A DNA stretch of 64,000 nt, taken from NCBI GenBank assembly GCA_947044365.1, contig OX345640.1, positions 3,460,001 through 3,524,000 of the forward strand, given 5' to 3'. The position numbers and the translations under genes are program-made. This document shows positions 11,501-21,828 of this stretch, piece by piece. This DNA comes from Petrosia ficiformis. Its lineage: Eukaryota; Porifera; Demospongiae; Haplosclerida; Petrosiidae. Every line of letters starts with the position of its first letter. The stretch's first letter is position 1. Under the pieces are notes generated by a model, which was not told the origin of the DNA, did not search any database, and saw only the letters and a list, made by a program, of their open reading frames with translations.

Positions 11501-14441
11501 ACTCAATTCATATGTTACTACAGCACTGTGAGACTATAATTATATAACAGCATGTCTTCAAGCATTACTTAAGTATTAACATATTAACATATTGGGTTTA
11601 CATAATTATTATCTCTATATAGGTGTGATGGTGAGTATAACTTCACATTTCTTAATTATGAGATGCAAGCTGGATTACAAGTATGCATTGGATGTATCGA
11701 AGGAATGACTGGAGATCAGATCCAGTATGCTGCACAAGCCAGTGAGGGAGTGTATTTTGTTGACACAGATAATCATGAAGACTTATGTAAAGCAGAGATC
11801 TCTACCAATAATTATCATGATGTAAATAGCAAATTTCTTGTTGTACTCAGAGTACAGGATGTCGAGAAACTCAAGAGACGGCTAAAAAAAGTTAAGAATA
11901 GTGTATATCGAGTAAACGTCGAATTTGAAGTGAAGCATTCATACTTTAATACTCTCCATCGAGCGGTGATCAGTGTCCCACAATCAATCATAGCCAGAAT
12001 AGTTCCTTCAAGAGAGGACATTATACATGATGATCCTGAGCCAATACGTAAAGTCAATCACAAATGCCCTAACCCTAAAATGTGTGTGGATGAGTTTGGA
12101 CAGCTGGAAGCATTAGAAGCTATTCTTCAACGACCTGCAAACGTTCCAGTTGTTGTATCAGGGCCATTTGGATCTGGTAAAACAAGGGTGATTGCTCGTG
12201 CTGCTTACGAGTTTGTTCAAGAAGGTTTACAACATAATCGTTCCACCAGAATCTTAATTTGTGCCCACCATTCTAACACAGTTGATGGGTATGTTCACAA
12301 CTACCTTGGTCCAGTAATTGACGGGCAACAAGGAGTGAAGATCATTAAAATTGTGAGGAAGGCTGCAACTCATTCCTCAGAATCTAATATAATTAACAGG
12401 GACATTCATGATTTTCGAAGGGATATCACTTTTGGAAGGTATATCAAAGATTGCTGCGTTGTTGTCATAACAACATTCATGTCTTCCATGAGAGTTGCTG
12501 ATATTTTCAGTTCTCGTAAGTTGAGTTTCACCCACATTCTGCTTGACGAAGTTGCACAAATTCGAGAACCGGAAGCAATTGTCTCACTATGTGTGGCAAA
12601 CACAGTCACTAAAATTGTTATTGCTGGAGATAGCAAACAGGTGCGTAGTGAATAACAAAGAATAGCTTTGAGCTATATATTACAGCTGCTTTGTCTTTTG
12701 CTTTTATTTAGCGATGCATGTGGTACTTATGTATGGTTAAATTGGGAAGTGGTTTGTTTAATTTGTTGACACTTGATCTTGCTTATTCCTCCTGTGTTAC
12801 CAATTAATCTTGACCTTGTTTGCATACTTACAATTTCTATCTGTTTATTGAATATATTCTTTTATATTATGCCTGTAAACGATTAGGCTTAAGTGAGCTG
12901 AAATTACAAATTTATAACAATTCTTATGACAACTCTGACTCAATTATACTAGTCTATACTATTTTATTCTTATTATAGGTTGGACCGTCTGTGGTTGTTC
13001 TAGGACATGAAGCAAGAAAATATGGTTTACAGAAATCCTTACTAGAGCGTCTTGAAGAAAAATACAAGGAATTTGGCTATCCAGCTAGTAAATATTTGAA
13101 ACAGTTGGGACTAAATTATCGTTGTCATCCCACATTGACATCCCTTCTGTCAAATATCATGTATGATCATCCCGTTCAACCTGGAAGGGTCCCAAAGAAT
13201 GAACATCCGGGTTCAAAGGGCAGCCCTTGTGTGTTTTATTGCTCTGATGTAAATGACAGCTCAATTAACACAGCTCAGTTTGAAGATAGCATGCTGTGTG
13301 AAACTGATGCCGTCATCTCTCAGTTGAAGTTTTACTTTGAACAGTGGCCAAGAAGGTGGAAAAATACTACTCTTAAAGACGTTTGTATTATATCTTCAAA
13401 CAGGAGTCAGGTAATGCTTAGAATAAAGCTATACTGATTGATTATGTTCATTATGTTCCTTCATTAGCTCAATCAGATCAAGAGAAAGCTCAGAGCACCT
13501 CTTAATCAAGTGACACTTCTTCCATCATATGTGATTCAAGGTAATGCTAAAATAGTTATATACAGTATAATAATTCTTTTCATATATATAGGTCACGAAT
13601 TCCAGGCAGTAATTATTAGCACTTTGGAACTAATAGATGAAGATGGATTGAGTTGTAACCCTACTAAAAGCCTCCTCACTCCAAGAATATTCAACACTAC
13701 TCTTAGCCGCTCCAAGTCTCTTGTAGTAGCTGTTGGCAATCCATTTTCTTTACTGAGAGCTGAAGAAAAAATGGGTCATCCTGAGAGATGCTGGAAAGAA
13801 TATTTGAAACTTTGTCTTAAGAAAGACACAGTGCTCTTTCCTGAAGAGATTCATCACGCAGATGTGTACAAGAATCGTTTAGCAGCTAGAGTTGGGGTTT
13901 ATCTTGAAAAACCAAACACTTCTCCATGGCCACCTCTAAAATCACAATTATCTGGATCTTCCAGTACTGTACTGCCTACCAGATCTTTACCTCAAAGATC
14001 ACACACAATGCAGCCTTCTACTAGTTCATCTGCTCTGAATAGACCCTCACTCCAAACACAACCTCCAAAATCCCAAGCTACATTTAAATCCCACAGTCCT
14101 ATGCCTAAACAACAACACAGTAAACCCACACCTAATAGACCAGTATCATTAGAAGTCTCGGCGTCTTCATTGTTTACAGCTCCAGTACAATCTAAATCAC
14201 ACCGTGGCTTTGAATCAAGCAAACACATTCCCTCAAAGCACAATCATGCACCACAAACTAAAACAGAAACCGATTCTCCAATTTTTAATCAATTTGACTT
14301 TCCACCCCTTCCAAGTCTACCACCGACAAAAACTGTGCCATCATCAATTCCTAAAAAACTTGTTCACACTCATGATAGCCGTCCATTATCATCATCTTCT
14401 ACTATCGTGAGTGATAATATGTGCATGCATAATTACATATA

Positions 14442-14473
<32 letters not shown>

Positions 14474-14591
14474 TAGCCTTTTACCTAGGCTCTTAATTAA
14501 GATAGCAGAGAAAAAGGTACATGCGCTGATTAACTTTTTCCATATCAGGGGCGTCCATGAACTATTGCAGTCTTCTGTTTTAGTTGGCTGA
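5547..14591 (+). CDS. Death-domain, CCCH zinc-finger SF1 (UPF1/HELZ-like) helicase
   Basis: 23 exons, 1913 aa: 5547-5571, 5705-6034, 6222-7138, 7241-7946, 8002-8094, 8149-8205, 8264-8320, 8372-8437, 8490-8549, 9125-9229, 9326-9376, 9468-9539, 9598-9705, 9754-10041, 10101-10129, 10180-10297, 10360-10382, 10443-10720, 11623-12640, 12979-13410, 13468-13540, 13592-14406, 14571-14591. Order: Death-like domain (about 20-115); FLCGCGEC module (139-424) and a second copy lacking the Cys motif (425-659); acidic/Pro linker of small phase-1 exons with PGFS repeats; CX4CX4CX3H finger (LCTPATCRGIDCTYPHS); NYRDKFYNLLCYEE, as before MOV10/HELZ helicase cores; Walker A GPFGSGKT (about 1308), Walker B DEVA, GDSKQVGPSV, LNYRCHP, GHEFQAVIISTLE, and TLSRSK (motif VI); then a Ser/Pro tail. 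The helicase motifs look intact, so ATP-driven RNA remodelling is likely. The last 7-codon exon is the least certain. Confidence 0.88.
8677..9076. repeat. 49-nt minisatellite, eight full copies
   Basis: GTTTGTGTGTTATATGCTAT begins every 49 nt at 8677, 8726, 8775, 8824, 8873, 8922, 8971 and 9020, with a partial copy at 9069. Copies differ by single bases (GCATAAC in the first two, GCGTAAC later; GGCGTG in one). It lies in the intron between exons 8490-8549 and 9125-9229 of the helicase gene. Confidence 0.95.
11202..11393. mobile_element. Candidate MITE in helicase intron
   Basis: Imperfect terminal inverted repeats: AGTGTTCTTT at the left and AAAGAACACT at the right, about 190 nt apart, with no coding capacity. 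It lies in the 902-nt intron 10721-11622; the rest of that intron shows nothing recognisable except a TA palindrome at about 11470-11505. The target duplication is unclear. Confidence 0.4.
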
Positions 14592-15309
14592 AAATATATA
14601 GCATAATCAATATGGCTTGTTTCAATCAAGCAATCTCTGTTTCTGTACAGCACCTGAACTTGTTCCAAAGCAGTAACAGATCTGACACACCCTTCAGTGA
14701 CCATGTGTTGTTTTGTAGTGCATGTGCAAACAGTTGAATCCAGGTTCTTTTTCTCTGCCAACTGAGGCTAATGTGTGCATGTTTGAGTTCATTTAGATAC
14801 ATTATATATCACTTCGTAGATGAATGAAAAAAAGAAGAAAAGAGGAAGGAAATAATTTTGTAATTCATATATTTTCTTGTGGTAACAATGTATGCATAAA
14901 TTATGTTAATGTCACTATGATTTAGCTATTTTATACTTAATAATATTGGAGTATTTCCATAATGCTTCAGAAATTAAAAATTACATTATGTATCTGTTGT
15001 TGTATGATTTTGTGCTGATACACATCAGCAATACATTGTCAAGTTGTATGATCTTGTGATTATGTGTACTATAAATGCATTATGTCAATGTAACATACTT
15101 TGAGTATAGTCATATCATAATTATAATAACAATATAATGTTTTATAATAACTAAAATACGATTGTACACGGCACTATTGCTTAATTTAATTTAGGGGAGG
15201 AGAGATAACATAGAACTTCCTGTGTTTCAAATTAATTTTATTATGTACACAATCAATACAGTATAATAGTAAATATAATAGTCAAATTTATTACTTCTGG
15301 TTGCAGAGG
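14592..15309. other. Intergenic stretch between convergent genes
   Basis: 718 nt between the ends of the helicase gene and the short adducin. A minus-strand open frame at 14402-14761 overlaps the helicase 3' end and has possible splice signals, but no family resemblance that I recognise. The remainder is A/T-rich with no clear gene. Confidence 0.5.
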
Positions 15310-15454
15310 TTACTGCTCAATCAAATGATTTAGTTTGTATTTGTATCCACTTTTATAACCCTGCAAGTCAATTTGAAGAAAAGTAACTCATTAAGACATT
15401 GTATTATCATTATTATTTTACTACTACAGGATATATATATACAAATTATACACA

Positions 15455-15492
<38 letters not shown>

Positions 15493-18170
15493 TAGTAGCA
15501 AGTATTTCCTGTGAATAATTTGAGAACCACCAGAATTGCGTAGTTTATAGCCAACAGATATTGTTAAGTAATTGATTTATAATTAGATACAGAATGGACT
15601 GTTAAAGAAGGTGTCAATCACAATTCACTTGTTCATTTACTGTGCATGACAAGCAAAGAACAGTGAAAACTGCACATAACAGTTCTAGCTAAAAGGCACT
15701 GCAAAACCACACAAGATGCTTTAAAGGTAAGAAGAGGGGTTAAAAATAAATATAGGTTGTTGCATTTCAGACACTCAAGAATGAATCTTGTGAACAAATA
15801 AATGAATATTGATCATTACAAAAACTATCATATGTATACTTTTCTCCAAATATAATTATACATATTACTAAATTGTGATTAGGTAGCATTCTCTCTCTCT
15901 CTCAGTTCAATAATTACTTACCATCCTATCAAGTTGTCTCATAATGCATTCAAATTCCATTTCTCCACTTTCAAAATGATGATCACTCAATCGTATTTGG
16001 CCAGATACTTTTTTGATAACCTCCTCTTTTGGTTGGATTATATTCTCAAGACCAACTCCTATTACCCTCACCTATTAGGGAAGTACCATTATATTATAAT
16101 TATAATTTTTGTGTATGTTTTCAATAGTTTGCATATACACTAACATTATATGTGTATTGATACTTGTTCAACAAGTTTGAATTCTTCATTAGTGATATTA
16201 ATATTATATTTTGATATTGTGAATTTAGGTAGAGTATATGGAGTGTTCCAGTTACACTGAATAGTGTACAGTGAACTGATAACACAAGTCAAATCTACAA
16301 GATGACTTTATATATACTTGAGTGTATACTAATGTTATGGTCAATAATTATAATAACAAATAAGTGGATTAAAATTTGACATACACAAAAGAGAATATGA
16401 AAATAACATATTGACTTAAGTTATACTTCAGATATTGTTTCATCTAGAATACTTGTAATACATAATTATATTACTATACGTACAAATTCTTACATTCAAA
16501 TCTACAACAAGTTTATGTTGTAACACATACCAATTAGTTCATGTTTCTAGCCCACATACCAATTAGTTCATGTTTCTAGCCCATGTGACAATTGTTATGA
16601 CTGCTTTCCACATATTAATTTTGGTTGTGCACATATGCATTACATACATAGCTAAAGAAGTGACAGGATACATGAGGGCTTGGTCAATTAAAGGTATAGC
16701 ACACACATGCTCATTTAAGCACCACAATAAGCAGCAGAAAGAAAAAAACTACTAATAATTCTTTAATGGAAAGACATCATAAAAATTGTAAGGAGTTGGT
16801 AAGAAGTTATCAGTAAATTTGAAATGAAACAGAATAAATTATCTGTCTGTTCAGAGATATGTTGAATAGTAATCACTACAAGATGATCAGTGAGATTCTT
16901 TTCTCTCTATAATTATATCTTTGTTTTACCAATCAATGTACAAGTCACTACACTATGTATACATATTAGTAATTACATAATTATGGATATTGCCTATAAT
17001 CTTCTGAACTAACTTGTGTTTCACAAGCTGTCATTAAATTGAACAGTATCTGATACGATTCTTCAACAGTCTTCCCCAAAGCTATCAACCCATGATTACG
17101 CATTATCATTGCTTTGTTAACAGGTCCAAGACATTCAGCTATATCTTTCTTCTCCTCCTCATCACAAGAGATACCTTGATAATCATAATACGAAATATCG
17201 CCCACCTATGTGACCACAAAATAATAAAATAGATGAACTATTATTATACTCAATTGCTTACACAAATAGCATGCCCTGAAATTGGTAACAGACCACATTT
17301 CATTACTGACACTGCAGTCCCAGCTGCTGTATGAACATGTGCAATACATTTTACATCTTTCCTGGCTCCATGAATGGCAGAATGGATTACATAACCAGTT
17401 GCCAGAATACCTAGTTTTGTAGTTCCAGGATCTATGATTTTTCCATTGATATCAATCTTAACCAAGTTTGAGGCTGTTACTTCGGAGTAATGTAGGCCAA
17501 AGGGATTAATGAGGAAGCACTCGTCATCTCCTGGAACTTTGAGCTAATGGAACAAAGAAGTAGAAGCAAACCAGCAAGTGTTAAGTGACAAATTACAGGC
17601 TATTAGACTAGACACACAATTATAGATAACTGTGATGAATTTATGTGTAGTGTATAAAGCTAAACATGATGGATTAATTATAAATTTGGGATCAACTAGG
17701 ATATTTGCCACCTCATTAAAATTCATAGGACATACCCCTCAATCCTAGGGTCTCTTGTCATTAGGGTTTAAATCTGTCAAATTTAAACCATTGTTACACC
17801 CACTTCCGGTGGAGTATATCCTAGTTGATCCTAAAATTAGAATACATTTCTATTATAATTAAAAGTGAATACGAATGACTTTAACACTTACGGATATGTG
17901 ATTGTAAATTTGTTCAGTCCAACCTAATAAATCAACCACTCTATAAAAGGCAGCAAGTTTGCAACGAGCATCTTCCTCTTCTTCAGTATACTGTCCTTCT
18001 TTCAAATCATCAATGGGTATAATATATGGTTGTTTGTAAGGCAATGAACTTGATGTTTCCTTTGAATTTTGACCATTTCTATGACCAAGATAATATGATG
18101 CTACACCTAAAGCAGCTACACCAAGGCCAATTGTTCCCCAGTTAATAATGGAATCCATAGCTCCACCCAT
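15310..18170 (-). CDS. Short adducin-like protein: membrane anchor plus class II aldolase/adducin head
   Basis: Five phase-0 exons: 17892-18170, 17262-17543, 17014-17205, 15922-16071, 15310-15360; 317 aa. Residues about 7-30 (INWGTIGLGVAALGVASYYL) form one hydrophobic segment, likely a membrane anchor. Then comes the aldolase-like head: ARCKLAAFYRVVDLLGWTEQ, FLINPFGLHYSEVTASNLVK, HVHTAAG and MRNHGLIALGKTVEES. Exon 4 (EMEFECIMRQLDRM) and exon 5 (GYKSGYKYKLNHLIEQ) match the neck of the long adducin at 21829-26913. Exons 2 and 3 have the same lengths (282 and 192 nt) as in that gene, so the two are paralogs. The protein stops where the long paralog's tail begins. The His-x-His pair of class II aldolases is present, but the usual catalytic Glu region is replaced as in adducins, so a structural rather than enzymatic role is likelier. 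It is head to head with an alpha-kinase gene. Confidence 0.85.
16420..16705. mobile_element. Degenerate copy of the CATCCCTATG-type MITE family
   Basis: Resembles 19545-19800 (ACAAGTTTATGTTG, CCAATTAGTTCATGTTTCTAGCCC, here with a local duplication). It also resembles the 3' part of the better copies at 20021 and 29467 (TGCTTTCCCAC, GTCAATTAA). It lies in an intron of the short adducin. Old and diverged. Confidence 0.5.
17689..17831. mobile_element. MITE with 16-nt terminal inverted repeats
   Basis: GGATCAACTAGGATAT at 17689-17704 is the exact reverse complement of ATATCCTAGTTGATCC at 17816-17831; total 143 nt, no coding capacity. It sits in intron 1 of the short adducin. Confidence 0.75.
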
Positions 18171-18450
18171 AAATTATTCAGTGCCCTCTCGACGGCAGAT
18201 TTGGCGAGCGCAGCCCCTCCTTAGCTGCCTTATAAATTAAAATTTCTAAATATAATTAGACTATATACGTAACCGCTATCGCTAGAAAGTACTGCTTCAA
18301 ATCAAACATTTGCTTGCTACAACATCTGAACATCTTAGTGTGATTCAATAAACAATCACACTACAGTGTAGCTAGACACCAAGAGCACATCATGTAGTTA
18401 AATTATAATTCAGTCGCATCTCCACCGTGTCCGGAGTTACACCCATCGCA
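18171..18450. promoter_or_regulatory. Shared upstream region of short adducin and alpha-kinase 1
   Basis: 280 nt separate the divergent start codons. It is less A/T-rich than its surroundings near 18180-18235. No specific element is recognised; the promoter call rests on arrangement. Confidence 0.4.
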
Positions 18451-19242
18451 ATGTCAGTACAATTTGAAGACCCATCTTTTGCTGAAGGCCGTTTTCGACG
18501 AGCTTACAAGGGAACTTGGACTTCGCCACCGAAAAAGGGACAGCAGTGTGTCGTTAAGGAACTAAAAGAAAATTATACATGGAGCCCAATAGACTGGGAT
18601 ACTACAGTAAAGATCTACGATCGTGCTAGATCTTTAGCTGAAATTTTTAATAAATTAATTTTTGATGTTGGCAATCGTATCGTGTTCACTGATGTAGAAG
18701 TACACAAAGTGACACAATCATTAGATTCTTTTAGACCAAAATTGAATGAGTATGTGGTTGTTGAAGACTACATCAATGGTTTTTTTCAAAAATGGTGCAA
18801 CAACTATGGTTACATATCAGATCAAGCAAAGACGTGTGATCCTGTGATGCCTGCATTTGTACATTGGAGCTGGGTATATACACAAGGACAAGAGATGATT
18901 GGTGATCTACAAGGTGTACACCAGCTCTTCAACTATCATCTCACCGATCCTGCTATGCTATCTCTTAGCAGCAATTATGGTTCAACGGACACCGGAATTG
19001 AAGGAATGGCTATGTTTTTCTTAAATCATGAATGCAATAATTACTGTATGGCGCTTAGAAAGCCTACCCTGCAAAGTTTTGCTAGAATAATTCCTCCGGG
19101 AATGCTTGAAGCATGTGTATTAATGCAACAGCAAGTGAACACTTCGACTACCTTCAATTGGGAAATGAAATTCCCTCAACATGTGAAACCTCTTGTTACA
19201 CAAGTATTCACCATGATTGCTCAGGGATATACTAACACATAA
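18451..19242 (+). CDS. Alpha-kinase (MHCK/EF2K family), copy 1
   Basis: Intronless, 263 aa, and the catalytic domain is the whole protein. Family landmarks in order: FAEGRFRRAYKG (glycine loop), CVVKEL with the ATP-binding Lys, YVVVEDYINGFFQKWCNNYG (the family's VE-YI-G segment), FVHWSWVYTQGQEMIGDLQGV with the catalytic-loop Asp, LTDPAMLS, GSTDTGIEGMAMFF, and NHECNNYC (zinc-binding HxCNxxC). All expected catalytic and zinc ligands are present, so an active Ser/Thr kinase is likely. I chose the ATG at 18451 because paralog similarity begins there. AATAAA lies at 19437. The central part is nearly identical to copy 2; N-terminal linkers and the region after NNYC differ. Lack of introns suggests a retrocopy origin or old intron loss. 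Substrate unknown. Confidence 0.9.
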   Translation: MSVQFEDPSFAEGRFRRAYKGTWTSPPKKGQQCVVKELKENYTWSPIDWDTTVKIYDRARSLAEIFNKLIFDVGNRIVFTDVEVHKVTQSLDSFRPKLNEYVVVEDYINGFFQKWCNNYGYISDQAKTCDPVMPAFVHWSWVYTQGQEMIGDLQGVHQLFNYHLTDPAMLSLSSNYGSTDTGIEGMAMFFLNHECNNYCMALRKPTLQSFARIIPPGMLEACVLMQQQVNTSTTFNWEMKFPQHVKPLVTQVFTMIAQGYTNT

Positions 19243-19544
19243 TTGAACAGAGTTTTTATATATTGTTGTCTCAAATTAAACTGTGACGTCTTTGTGTTTA
19301 CTTGAATGTAGGTTCAGTGATATTGACATTTAAATTACATGATATAATTATTTTTTGAAATGTTTTTATTATTCTTTTGTATTAGTAAAATAGCAATGTT
19401 AAATTGTTTGATATTCTAATTTAATTGTTACAATGGAATAAATTGCACAACCATGTATAGTAATTAATTTTGTATAAGGTTCAAAAAAGATAATAAAAAA
19501 ATATATATTGACTGTAGTTATGCATTTGTTTGGGTCAAGTGCTT

Positions 19545-19800
19545 CAGATATTATTTCGTCAAGAATATACTTGTTGTAATACATATTCATACAAATTCTT
19601 ATCTACAGCAAGTTTATGTTGTAGGCTAACATACATACAATATACTAATTAGATGATGTTTATAGCCCCCATACTGCCATCCCTATGAGGCTTTCCATAA
19701 GTGTACATATACATAATATTATAATATTTGGTTTTGTTATGTGCACATTGCATACATCAAAGAGGGGGGGGGGGGGGGGGGGGTATATGATGAGAAGGGA
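19545..19800. mobile_element. Degenerate MITE-family copy
   Basis: Shares AAATTCTTA...CAAGTTTATGTTGTA with 16420-16705, and CCATCCCTATGA(G/T)...GCTTTCC with the intact copies. The 3' half ends in a poly-G run. Confidence 0.5.
19764..19783. repeat. Poly-G homopolymer, 20 nt
   Basis: Twenty consecutive G in an otherwise A/T-rich region. It could form a quadruplex; its length may be unreliable in the assembly. Confidence 0.8.
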
Positions 19801-20020
19801 AATTTCTACAAATAAATGTTTCCCCAATCATTGTATCCATCCATAGAACTATTTGGGAAGAGAATTAATACAAACTATACAATATATTATATAGTACACC
19901 ATACATTACACTATACAGTACCTAAAAATAGCAACATCAATTTGCTTTATATGTACCGGCTGTTATTGCACCAGTGGGGGAATTACAAGGGGAATTCCCA
20001 GGTAATTCCCATAACTTTTT

Positions 20021-20450
20021 ATGGCCCGTAGGGCCATCCCTATGATTGCTTTCCCACGGGTTCGATGTATGTTTATATATATATATATGTTTGTGTCACC
20101 TACGCGAGTATGGGTTGTATACGTAGTTAAGGAAGTTACATCATTCCCGGGGGCTCGGTCAATTAATGGGCGTGGCGCGTAAAAGAACGCGCGATCAAGC
20201 TCTACACTCTAGCTATTCTGCCTGAAATATATTCTTAAAGTTCTACAAGGTCCTTTGAAAGGTCAGGAGAGTAGATAATCAAAATAATAACTATAATAAG
20301 CTGTTGTCTTTCATGCTTGATAAAGTCAGCCATGATTACTGAATTCTGGACACCACAAAGCAGTCATAAGGATACTTTTATCTTCACTTAAATTTGTAAA
20401 GCAATCATAGGGATGTTTTTTTCTCTATATACACTTGTTTTGTGCTATAT
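20021..20450. mobile_element. MITE (CATCCCTATG family), well-preserved copy A
   Basis: The inverted core CATCCCTATGATTGCTTT begins at 20035 and its reverse complement ends at 20415. Similarity to the copy at 29467-29950 extends outward from ATGGCCCGTAGGGC to CTCTATATACACTTGTTTT. The internal part (CACCTACGCGAGTATG, GGGCGTGGCGCGTAAAAG, AGTTCTACAAGGTCCTTTG) is shared and non-coding. It ends just upstream of alpha-kinase 2. Confidence 0.8.
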
Positions 20451-20540
20451 AAACACAACTTTGATCATTTTTCCACATATATTATATGACTGGTTACTAT
20501 TCTACTAACCCTTAGAAGAAGAGAGAATATTTATAACATA

Positions 20541-21323
20541 ATGTCAGTGCAATTTAATAGTATATGTTTTGCTGAAGGCCGCTTTCGACGAGCTTACAAA
20601 GGAACACGAACTTTGCCACTGTACAGGTATGGAGAGCAGTGTGTGGTTAAAGAACTAAAAGAAAATTACACCTGGAGTCCAACCGACTGGGATACTACTA
20701 TTAAGATTTATGATCGTGCTAGACTTTTAGCTGAAAATTTTAACACCATGTTTAATGTTGGGAACCATATCATATTCACTGATGTAGAAGTACACAAAGT
20801 GACACAAAAATTAGATTCTTTTAGACCAAAATTGAATGAGTATGTAGTTGTTGAAGACTATATCAGTGGTTTATTTCAAAAATGGTGCAACAACTATGGT
20901 TACATATCAGATCAAGCAAAGACGTGTGATCCTGTGATGCCTGCATTTGTACATTGGAGCTGGGTATATACACAAGGACAAGAGATGATTGCTGATATAC
21001 AAGGTGTACACCAGCTCTTCAACTATCATCTCACCGATCCTGCTATGTTATCTCTTAGCAGCAATTATGGTTCAACGGACACCGGAATTGAAGGAATGGC
21101 TATGTTTTTCTTAAATCATGAATGCAATAATTACTGCATGGGGCTCAAAAAACCTACCCTATCTGATTTCGTTGGAAAGCTGTCTCCAGGAATACTCACA
21201 GAATGTAAGCTGATGCAACAAAGAGTGAACACTTCGACTACCTTCAATTGGGAAATGAAATTCCCTCAACATGTGAAACCTCTTGTTACACAAGTATTCA
21301 CCAGAATTGCTCAAGGATACTAA
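20541..21323 (+). CDS. Alpha-kinase (MHCK/EF2K family), copy 2
   Basis: Intronless tandem paralog of the gene at 18451, 260 aa. It has the same landmarks: FAEGRFRRAYKG, CVVKEL, YVVVEDYISGLFQKWCNNYG, DIQGV with the catalytic Asp, LTDPAMLS, GSTDTGIEGMAMFF and NHECNNYC. Differences cluster at the N-terminus (LPLYRYGEQ versus SPPKKGQQ) and after the zinc ligands (KKPTLSDFVGKLSPGILTECK), while a central block is nearly unchanged. That pattern suggests recent duplication, gene conversion or strong constraint on the core. AATAAA at 21371 lies 48 nt after the stop. The gene has picked up a MITE (20021-20450) in its upstream region, so its control may differ from copy 1. Confidence 0.9.
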   Translation: MSVQFNSICFAEGRFRRAYKGTRTLPLYRYGEQCVVKELKENYTWSPTDWDTTIKIYDRARLLAENFNTMFNVGNHIIFTDVEVHKVTQKLDSFRPKLNEYVVVEDYISGLFQKWCNNYGYISDQAKTCDPVMPAFVHWSWVYTQGQEMIADIQGVHQLFNYHLTDPAMLSLSSNYGSTDTGIEGMAMFFLNHECNNYCMGLKKPTLSDFVGKLSPGILTECKLMQQRVNTSTTFNWEMKFPQHVKPLVTQVFTRIAQGY

Positions 21324-21828
21324 TGCAGTTGAACCAGATCGAGTTTCTAATTTATTAACTACTAATTACCAATAAACACAGAACAAAATTATAATTTTAT
21401 TAATTAAAATGTATCAGTGTTATTAATCATTATCACGAGTTTGCACTATTTCAGTCATGTTTAGGTAAACAATTATCATACTAGAGTTGTTTTAGTTAAC
21501 TATAACTAAAACCTCTTTTAGTAAGGTATTATGACTTTTAGTTAAACTATAACTAAATTGCAGGTCAACTGTATTAAATTATAACTAACTAAAACGAAAA
21601 ATGGACACTTTTAGTTTACTATATAAACTAAAACCCTTTTAGTAAACCAAACTATATACACAATTTACAATAATTTTATGTAGTGATCTATACTGATCTG
21701 TTATTATAATTATAATTGATATACACAAGACATTATAATAACCAAATTACCATGTTATAAATTATTTTACAAGTTACATGTTTTATATTCCAAATAGAAT
21801 TATGTAACATAAATATAAATATGACTAA
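21324..21828. other. Intergenic stretch with a TTTTAGTTTAC-repeat element
   Basis: Between convergent alpha-kinase 2 and the long adducin. It contains an inverted-repeat element at about 21488-21650 built from TTTTAGTT(A/T)AC and AACTAAAAC blocks. Otherwise A/T-rich with no gene seen. Confidence 0.6.
21488..21650. repeat. TTTTAGTTAAC/AACTAAAAC inverted-repeat element
   Basis: Left block TTTTAGTTAACTATAACTA and right block TTTTAGTTTACTATATAAAC are both internally palindromic and related to each other. A diverged relative of the motif occurs near 63365-63395. Probably a non-autonomous element. Confidence 0.5.

Larger units (their letters stand above)
19243..20540. other. Intergenic stretch between the alpha-kinases, filled by repeats
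   Basis: Holds the alpha-kinase 1 polyadenylation signal (19437), an old MITE copy (19545-19800), a 20-nt G run (19764-19783) and a good MITE copy (20021-20450). The last ends about 90 nt before the start codon of alpha-kinase 2. No gene seen. Confidence 0.7.

Noticed and set aside
14402..14761. Minus-strand open frame of about 119 codons at the helicase 3' end
   Set aside because: It starts without ATG, overlaps the helicase terminal exon and a TA microsatellite, and shows no family motif. Possible splice signals exist but do not lead to a coherent model.
16981..17013. Stop of the short adducin at 16981 (ending QYP)
   Set aside because: A donor at 17013/17014 gives an exon of exactly 192 nt like the paralog, and exons 4 and 5 with adducin similarity follow. 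The read-through end is probably intronic.
19764..19783. Poly-G run as a functional quadruplex
   Set aside because: Could form one, but homopolymers of this length are error-prone in sequencing and there is no positional support for function.
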